A program made the translations under genes and the position numbers. The notes beneath the pieces are model-generated. The model was not told the DNA's origin. It worked only from the letters and a program-made list of their open reading frames with translations, and did no database searches. From Acanthochromis polyacanthus (taxonomy: Eukaryota; Chordata; Actinopteri; Pomacentridae): 64,000 nucleotides of DNA. Every line of letters starts with the position of its first letter. Position 1 is the stretch's first letter. Positions 10,582 to 20,000 of this stretch are shown piece after piece. The stretch covers positions 32,499,639-32,563,638 of the forward strand of contig NC_067116.1 of the NCBI RefSeq assembly GCF_021347895.1. The letters are read 5' to 3'.

Positions 10582-11114
10582 TTACTCCACCTCGGCTACT
10601 TGAGCCACCTCCACCTCCATGGTCTGAACCTCCTCGGGGGCCTCCTCCAGTTTGCCCCCAGTGAGCGCCTGCTGGGCCAAGACGTAGTTCACCACCTGCA
10701 TGATGCCCTGATCCGAGAGCGTCGCCACCGAGCCGTCGCTCACCGCCTGGACGGCCTGAACCGCCTCCACCGTCTCCTCGGTGATCAGCACCGTCTCGAT
10801 CTCCTCTGACGGCGGCTGCTGGGCCGGTCGGAGCTCTGGAGGCAGGTCGGAGGCCAGGATGCTGACGGCGTGCTCCACCTGGGTGCCCTGGTTGTGGAAC
10901 TGCAGCGTGTCTTTCTCCAGCATGATCTTTCCGGGCAGGCTGTCCACGTGGTACTTGGCCATGTGCTTGCGAAGCGTCCGAGCGTCGATGTGAGCCTCCT
11001 GACACATCGGACAGACGTACGGACGCTCACCGGTGTGAGTGCGAACGTGGCGCTTCAGAGAGCGAGCGTCGGCCCAGGCCACACCACAAGTCAGACATTC
11101 AAAGGGCTTCACTC
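10582..11114 (-). CDS. zbtb11: zbtb11 coding exon 10 (zinc fingers 11-12, C-terminus)
   Basis: It encodes 'VKPFECLTCGVAWADARSLK', then 'YVCPMCQEAHIDARTLRKHM', the conserved 'KIMLEKDTLQFHNQGTQVEH', and an acidic tail with 'SDQGIMQVVNYVLAQQ'. Stop TAA is at 10584-10582. Confidence 0.94.
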
Positions 11115-14100
11115 CTGAAGACAGAGCAGGTGAGAATCAGCACCGTCACACAGGGTTAAAAAATTCATTTCAGAATCGCAACTAGCAAATCACACAGGAT
11201 ACAATTTGGAATTTTCTTAACAGAGCATGTCAGAGTTTAACCCGAGCCTAGACCTCATATGTCAGTTTTATTAAGACAGCCACAACTGGGCCGTTTCCAT
11301 TGAGTTGCAGGACTTTACATTGCAGTGGAAAATGAATCCACAATGAGTAACAAGAAAAGCGCTCAGAGAAAGTGGCCCTCCGCCAAGGCTCATTTTGTGT
11401 ATTCAGAAATCCTGGCAACATAGAATCTGGCCGTTTAACATAAACTGACCCACAAACTAACTAAACAAATAAAAAATTACTTTGCAGAGAGCACAGGCAT
11501 GTGTTATGCATGCGTACGTTATGTACGGATACCGAACTGCGTTACTGAAATTTGTAGTGGGCCGAGTGAATTGATGCAGGTAACTGACAGAATGTTCACT
11601 TGTTTTCATGGTTACGGTGACGCTGTGCCTCTTATATCTCGCAATGGGATATCCTTAACAAATCCATGGATCCAGACTATAAGCCGCATCACCGCCAAAA
11701 TCTAATGAGCTGGTCCTTGTGTCATTTCTGACCTTTCCTGAAAATTTCATCCAAACCCATCAATCCAAATAGTGGGTGGGTGGGTGGGTGGGCGGACAGA
11801 CAGACAGAGACAGGCATACAGACGCTGATAGTCACATAACCCTTCCGCCTTCCTTGGTGGAGTAAAAATGTGATGGGAGCAGAACATACCCAGAAACTGC
11901 CCTGTTTTCAGAGGTTTAAACTGTCAAATTAATGGTTTTACAATTTGTGTGACAGTGACACTTTCAATGGTTTAAATCTATTAATCAATATTAAACTTAA
12001 GCTTGACTGTGGACAATTATATTGCAAATCAAATGATAATACTGCTTCCAGCCGCCCATTTCCACCAGTCTACTCTGCATCGCCTTCACTATACTTGATA
12101 TGTTCATCTACACACTGTCTGAATTTTCCTACCAGCTATATATGTTGTATATTTAACGTCAGAGTCGTACACCATAACAATAAACTATGAATCAATTTCA
12201 ATGTTAGCTTGTACTTTGTATGTATCATCTATCTTATCATGCATGTATCCAATTGTGTGTTCCTTGTTCCCCACCCTACCCTCTCCCTCCCCTACCCTCT
12301 CTACCTCTTCTGTCTCAACCCGCCGGCCAGCAGGTAGATGGGGTTCTGCTAATGGTTTCTTCCCTGTAAAAGGGAGTTTTTTCTTGCCACCGTCGCCTTG
12401 GGGCTTTCTCTGGGAGTTCAGGCATATGGGTTCTGTAAAGCGTCTTGAGACAATCTGAATTGTAATTAGCACTATATAAATAAAATTAAATTGACCTGAA
12501 TTGAAAACTGAATTGATAAAAAAAAACAAAACACACAATTAGAAGACTCCTTGTAAAGCATCGGGGCAGCTGCCTCCCGCTGAGCTCACCCTGGTGGTTG
12601 TTGATGTGGCGTCTGTACTCTCTCAGCTGAGTGAACTTCCTGCCACACTGCTCACACTCTCTCTCCAGGTTCTGTTTCACTCGGCCTTTCTTCCCGTGTG
12701 TCGCTTTCTTCACGTGTCTCCTGAACAAAGCCTTCTCAAAGAACTCCTTACCGCATACGTTACACCTGAGGGGCAAACAAACACAAATATTAGAGTCGAA
12801 ACATGTCAGCAAGGTAAATCATCCTTAATAATTTATCGGTAAAAAAGAAACGCTAATCTGATAAATAAAAAAGACGACAAAATGAACAGAATCAATCCAA
12901 ACACAAGTATTAACCACCACACACAATCTAATACCCAGCAGTAAACAGAGGTGTGCCCTTTAGCAAATGTATTTCTAACTGTTCCAAAATTTCACAAAGA
13001 AGAGATAGATAGTAGGTCCTAACACACAACTCGTTCCCAAAGTCTGAATCCAAAGGAATAATTAAGAAAAGTTTCATTTTGATTCTGTTCATCAACATTT
13101 GTTTTTGCTTGCACTAGCTCTTAAACCATGAACTGCTACAATATCTACAGCAATCTGTCTGCTACAGTGTGACTGATTATCAGACATTTCCCAATTATTG
13201 CTATCTAAAAGTTCTACATGAAAAAATGTTACTTAAAGTCAATGTATGTGAGTATAGTCAGAAAGATGTATTAAAAGTAAATGTAGTCAGTGCAGAAAAA
13301 TGTTTCCTGTGACTGCTATACTACAATACTGTACATGGTATCATGAATAGGATTTCATCAGACGACTGTTACTGATCCGTTAACGTAAAAGCAGGACTTT
13401 TCTGTTGTATTAACTCTAACCATTTGCCCCTCAAAGAATAAGAATCATTAGGAACTTAGATCATTAAGCAGAATCACTGAAATACAATCACATCTAGCCC
13501 TGCTGCTACCGGTGTAACAGGCCAGATTACCCCCCGGCCACTTTATACCTGCTGACACATAAAAATTAGGAATGTTAAACTTTTAATTGTTAAGTTATTT
13601 AGGTTTTTTTTGTTGTTGTACAAAGCGGTGTGCTCAGCAAGCAGATCATTATAAAAGAACATAACGAGAATGTCCTTGAGCCAATTATGATTTTATAAGT
13701 TCAAAGGAAAAACAGAATTGAAAACCAAGAAAAATTTAAGCAAAAAGTATGAAAGAGCATCCACATTGGCTGGTGTTGCTTTCAATTGTTTCTGTACGAC
13801 AGATTTCAGTATAATATCTCTTTGTATTGTCTTTGATTTGTGCATAAACTAAGACTGACTTGATCTGTGTGTAGCAGGCCAGATAAAACCCCCAGCCAAA
13901 GTATACTTTGGCCCAATTTATACCCCAGGAGCTGAAATAGCCCTTCCAGGCTAAAATACATACCATGTAATATGAGATGAAATGAATTTTATCTTAATTT
14001 AAGCACAAATCAATGAAATTAAATCAAACATTTCAGGCAAAATAGAGTGGATCGGTGGTTAGCACTGACGCCTTGTAGCTAGAAGAGCCCCAGTTCGTGT

Positions 14101-16762
14101 CCCGGCCTGGGATCTTCCTGCATGGAGCTTGCATGTTCTGAGCATGCTGTTGGTTTTCTCCAGGTACCCTGGCTTCTGCCCACAGTCCAAAAACATTACT
14201 CTAAATTGTCTGAAGGTGTGAATGTGAGTGTGACAGTTTGTCTCTATATGTAGTCCTGTGATAGACTGGTGACCTGTCCAGGTGTCCCCCGTCTTCATCT
14301 TAAGTCAACTGGGATAGAATCCAGCGCCCCGCTACCATAATGAGGATTAAGCGGTGTTTAGATAGTGGATGGATTTTAGGTAAATGGTAAATGGTCTGTA
14401 TTTATATAGCGCTTTACTATACCTGCAAGGTACCCAAAGCGCTTTACATGATACATCACATTCACCCATTCACACACTGATGGCGAAAGCTGCCATGCAA
14501 GGCGCTAACCACGACCCCATCAGGAGCAATTCGGGGTTAGGTGTCTTGCTCAGGGACACCTCGAACACGACGGGGCGAGGATTGAACCGGCAAGCCTTCG
14601 GTTGCAAGACGGCCACTCTACCCACTGAGCCATGCCATCCCCTATCTCATAGTATAGGTAGAATATACTATGAGATATGCTGATGTAGTGGTTGGGCCAA
14701 GGGGTTAATCTGGCCTGGTAGACCAGGTTTGTGTACTTTACGTACTTAAAAGGCTCGGCGACGCTGTGAGACTTGACGTGAGAGTACCAGTCCTTCTTCC
14801 AGCTGTAGCACTTCCCACACACCTGACACTGGAAAGGCTTCAGACCCATGTGTTTGTTCATGTGCTGCTGGAGATCTTTCGCTTCGTAAAACCTCTTGTC
14901 ACAGCTACAGGAGGAGACGAGGCGACGTGAGTCAAAGTACATTTAAATCTCAGTACAGTTCAGACTCTGATGTGACGATGAGTTACTCACTGAGCACAAG
15001 CGAACGGCCGGACATCAGGCTTGGGTTGGTGCTTCTTCAGATGTTTGCTCAGAGCTGAGGCTCGGTGGAAAGTGGCTCCACACGTGTTGCAAAGATACTT
15101 CGATTCACCTGGACGTGGGTTTGAGAGAAAACATCAGCTATATTACCATGTGTACATTTAAGAATTAAGGAGTCAGTTTGCACAAATTGCCAACAAAATA
15201 ACAAGAAGAGACACATCTTATGACAGAAAATTTAAAAAAAAACTCTTTTTCTGTCATTGATTACAATAAGCCTTCTTTTTTCTAATTTGTTGGAGATCCT
15301 CGTCCAGTTCCAGACAGTCTGAAATATTTAAAGGAACATCTGACACATTTCCTGATTCACTTTACTGTGAGCTGCTTATTGTGTTCATGCATACATGTAT
15401 GATGTATGCGCTTGAATGGAAACTGAGCTACATACGAGTCATCCACATCAGCATTGGCAGAAACAGTCATTCTCAGTGAACCGTCTGAAATAACCTTTCA
15501 AAGGAACTGACCTGTGTGGAGGCTCGTGTGCTCCTCCATGCTCCTCTTGCTCACAAACGTCTTCTTACAGAACTCACACTGAAACTGCTTGGTGACGTCG
15601 TGCAGCACTCGGTGCATCTTCAGGCTGTGTTTGTGGGCGAACGTCTTACCACAGACCTTGCAGGAGTGAGGCCGAACGCCGGTGTGGTTCAGCATGTGGA
15701 TCCTCAGAGAGTACAGCTTCGGTAACGTCTTCCCGCAGATGTCGCACACAAACTCTCTTCTGGTGAGCTTCTTCTCCTCCGCATCACTTTCAGCTTTGCC
15801 ATCAGGCTTGGGTTCTGCCACGGGTTTGGAGATGGGCGCTCGCTGGCTGCTCTGCTGCTTGTGTCGGGCCAGATGGGCTCTGAGCGAGGCGGCGTACTGG
15901 AACTCTTTGCTGCACAGCTACAAGGACAGAATCATCAGAGTGAGAGCCTGAAAACAGCAGCAATAACGACATTTCTTTGACATTTCTGGATGTGCCAATG
16001 CAGCTTTTGCCAGTTAATATGTCCTGCCTGCTATAATTATACATAAGGTAATATTTATATAAGCATGCTATTTTGAAAAGCCAGCATGTTTCACAAACCC
16101 GGTACCGATACTTTTTAATATCTTTTAAAATGTGGTTCAGTATCAATCAGCTGCTCGCAGTGAGAAGAGCTGGCGAGCAGAGAGGCAGACTAATGATTAG
16201 ACCCTCTAAAAAACAGTCACAGCTCAGAAACTAAAAGCTGAATGAATAAATTTATTTTACCACGTGCACCATAATCTTTTTTTCAACCATGCTGATGTAT
16301 TTTCATGTACGTACTGTGCATTATCTAGATTTGGTCGCAGGTTTGGTGACTCACTGTTTCTGATTTCTACCGACACTTAGAGCTCAGACATAATGGGAGT
16401 CAGTGAGAATGTTGGTCTGTGCTCTGAGGTAAATTATGAAAAAAAGCAATTCCTACAGTAATGAGAGTTACACTGAGTGAAAGAGGACAAAAATGTCTAC
16501 ATGAATTGTTCATTTGCAGTAGAAAATGTGAGAAGGAGAAAAGGTTAACTGCACCTTTTCAAAAAATGTATTTGGTGAAAATGTAGTCTGTAGGTGGACA
16601 AAAATTCTGGATTTTCAAAGAAGTCGTAACACTTATACTGCAACTGCATAAAAACCCATAGAAGAAGGAATAACATTTAAAGTACTGTGACCGTTTACCC
16701 TGTATGAGCCAAATATCGAAAAAAAATTAGCAACATAAAATTGAACTTAAAACTGTATAATA

Positions 16763-16810
<48 letters not shown>

Positions 16811-16886
16811 GCAAAAAGAAAACAAAAAATTATAGCTATATATAAACAGATCTTTAAAAAAATCTAAATTTGCAACACAACCTAAA

Positions 16887-16923
<37 letters not shown>

Positions 16924-16983
16924 CCGAAATAAAGAAAACAATGAGCAAAAATTACATATGTACACACCTATCTATCTATCTAT

Positions 16984-17014
<31 letters not shown>

Positions 17015-20000
17015 TAGATATATAGAGATATAGGTGTGTACATATGTAATTTTTGAAAATAATAACAAAAAAAGTGTATTTTGCAACATTGGGTTTTTAG
17101 GGTTAAAATTGCATGAAATTTCTGCAATAAAATATCCAGGAGCTACAGCATAAACAAGACAGCTGTGTTTTTACAGTTGTCTGGCTGGCTTCATTTCAGT
17201 AAGTTTTTTTTTTTTTTAAATTTCGGAACTGTATGATGAATCGCAAACCAACAATAAAGCACACCGTTCCAGAGCCACGTGTTTCGCTATATAATTTGTA
17301 CGGGTTTTCTTAAAGCTGTGGGACGAGTTATGTGCTGAAAGACTAGGAATGAGCCCAAGCAACAACAGTTTGCACTTAATTAAACATCACACCGACAGGA
17401 AGACTTACGCTGCACTTGTATCCACGAGCTTTCTCGTGTTTTAATGTGTGCATGATGAGGGAGTAACGTCTCTGGAAGGACATGCCGCACTCAGAGCAGG
17501 TGTGTTCTCCCTCCACGGCGCTCTCTGCTGGGGTTCGTTCTGGCTTGGCTCCAGTCTCTGGATCTGCCGCCTTCGTCGCTTCCTCCTCTGTGCGTTCCTC
17601 TGTTGTCGTCAACGCCTCCATAGTGCTGACCTCCGGGTCTGACACAGATTCAGACACGGGCTGTCCCTCCACAGGAGTCTCTACTGGCTGCTTTGGTGGT
17701 CTTCCTCTCTTCCCGGTTCGTGGAGTCATCTAAACCACACAAAAGCACATCAACAACTTTTAACACATCACACGTGATTGAAAAGAGTCCCTTTCTAGTC
17801 ACTGATTTAACCCCTAAAAAGCTCTTTTGGATCATGTGAAGCTTGTTGTGAAGAGTCATGGTTTGACAGTAATCTGAGTTTTGAACAGTATGCTTTAAAG
17901 CCTGTAAAATCATTTTTAATCATCTTAAAAATCATTCAAAACACTTTTTTTTTTTAATTTTCAAGGATGGAGACCATTTTGCACAATTTTTTCTCATCAC
18001 CCGTTGTTTACTGCAACAGCCTTTTTACCTGCAACACAAAAAAAAAGGATCAATCATCTGTACAGATGACAGGATTACTTTAGGGATTACTATTGATGCC
18101 CTTCACATTCAAATCTGATCAGATACACCTGAAAACTAACGTGGACACAGGGTCTGTAGTCGAGGCTTGAGACTCTGAAAGGATCTGTATCTTTCTGCTT
18201 TTATCAGATGGCCTTGCCTGATTTTACTTCAGTTTCCTTTCAACCTGTCTTTTATTTCTTTTTATTCACTGCTTTGTGAAGCACTTTGTAACTTGTTTTT
18301 TTAACTGTTCTATATATTAAGATTAGCATAGTAAATAAATGTGAAAATGTAACATTTTCTTCTTGCCATTATATGGAGCACAACACACCAGCTCATCTGA
18401 GACTCTGTTAAAACACTGATGAACTGCTCTGTACTCAACAGTCGACCGTTGTAACATTGACAGTCAGACAAACAGTACGGAAAGCTCCACCCTGCAGGAT
18501 GACAGGACCAGTTCCTTGTGTTTGTTACATGTGAAACCATAGAAGTCTGAATGTGTGTTTCTGCATTCTTTATTTGAACTATAATTGTGTACCTTGGCAG
18601 GTGTGGCTGCCCGCGGTGGAGTTGAACCTTTCTTGCCCTCTTCTTCATCCTCCAGCCCCATATGCAGACGAGCATAGCCGCCCTCACCAATAGAGCGCTG
18701 CCGGAGTCGCCTTTTGTTTGGGTCATCTGACATCAGTTCCTGCTTGTCTGCGTGGCTTTCATCTGCAGATGGATCCTCCTCCTCCAGCGGCAGGAACTTC
18801 TCCACCTCCACTGGTTTCTTCACTTTGGCTGGACGACCTCGTTTGCGGCCCGATGGTGCAGGCACTGGTTCAACTCTCTGGGGCTCTGTAGTTTCCTTCT
18901 GCGGCGAAGTCGCTGCAGATGCCAGCTTGGTGACCTCAGAGGGACTCATTTTGTCTGGATCTACGTTTATAACAAAAGCTCCTGCTTCAGCAACCTGCGG
19001 CTGCTCCATCGCCAAGCAGGCCGACACCACGGCAAGCGACTCGCTGGCTCCGGCTTGTCCACTGTGGGTGACCACAGTCATCGTCTCCCCCTGCAGTCCT
19101 TCTGCATTTCCTGAGATAAGTGTGACGGTCTGTCCTGGTTCTGTCGGACCGCTCTGAGCGATCAGGGCCACAGTGTCACTCTGTCCGGCCTCCTCAACGT
19201 GAACTTGGCCTTCATCCACAGCCTGAGTGACGACTGTCATCTGCTGCTCGATGTAGGCTTCTTTTGGAGCAGCAACAAAAGCCAAAGACTCGCCTGAAAC
19301 AGCGACACCACTGTGTGTGACCACTGCCCTGCCGTCACTCTGGATGGTCACCATGTAGGCGTCAGACTCGGCCTTCGACTCCGGAGAATTCAGCTGGCTC
19401 GACACCACAGTGTGCACGTCTCCTCTTTGATACACCGTCAGCTTCTGTTCCTCCACCTGCTTGTGCACCGACTCACAGATCTGCAGCACCTCCGTCATCA
19501 GCAAGTGCCGAGCGAGGTTGGCAATGTCCGCCATTATGCAGAAATTAAACGTAAGCATTGAAGTGTACGCAAAATCCAGCAGTGGCAGGAAGCTGGCTTT
19601 GGTGAAACCTGCAGAAAGAAGAAGGAAGGTGAAAACACAAACGACGATGTGAAACATTTACCACAGAAATGAAGAAACAAAAATCTCACCAGAGAGGTCA
19701 ACCACAGCCTCATGTGTGGACGCAGCCCCCTTCTCAAAGAAGAGCTCGTTGAAGTACTCGCTGCAGGCTGCCAGCACAGCTTTGTGTGCACGATACTCCT
19801 CCCCTTCAATCAGCAGTGTGATGTCGCAGAACTGATTACTGAGACGCTGATGGTTGAGTTTGTCCAACATCGTCTGGCTGTGTTTGGGCAGGAACTGATT
19901 CACTTCACCTTTACTGTCAACCTGGAAAGAGTGCAAAACAAACAACAACAAAAACACGTTAAAAGTCTTTTCATTAAATTTATCTCACTAATTGATAAGG

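Noticed and set aside
10600..11118. Plus-strand and alternate-frame ORFs over zbtb11 exon 10
   Set aside because: They are shadows of the G+C-rich zinc-finger exon; only the minus frame encodes C2H2 fingers.
14580..14645. Possible tRNA gene on the minus strand
   Set aside because: A and B boxes are present, but the sequence does not close into a full cloverleaf and continues into a SINE body.
14384..14683. 99-codon plus-strand ORF
   Set aside because: It lies within a SINE and is read antisense to its tRNA head.
16968..17021. CRISPR-like or minisatellite array
   Set aside because: It is a simple tetranucleotide microsatellite inside a palindrome in eukaryotic DNA.
18714..19157. 147-codon plus-strand ORF
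   Set aside because: It is antisense to zbtb11 exon 4, which has clear splice and family support.
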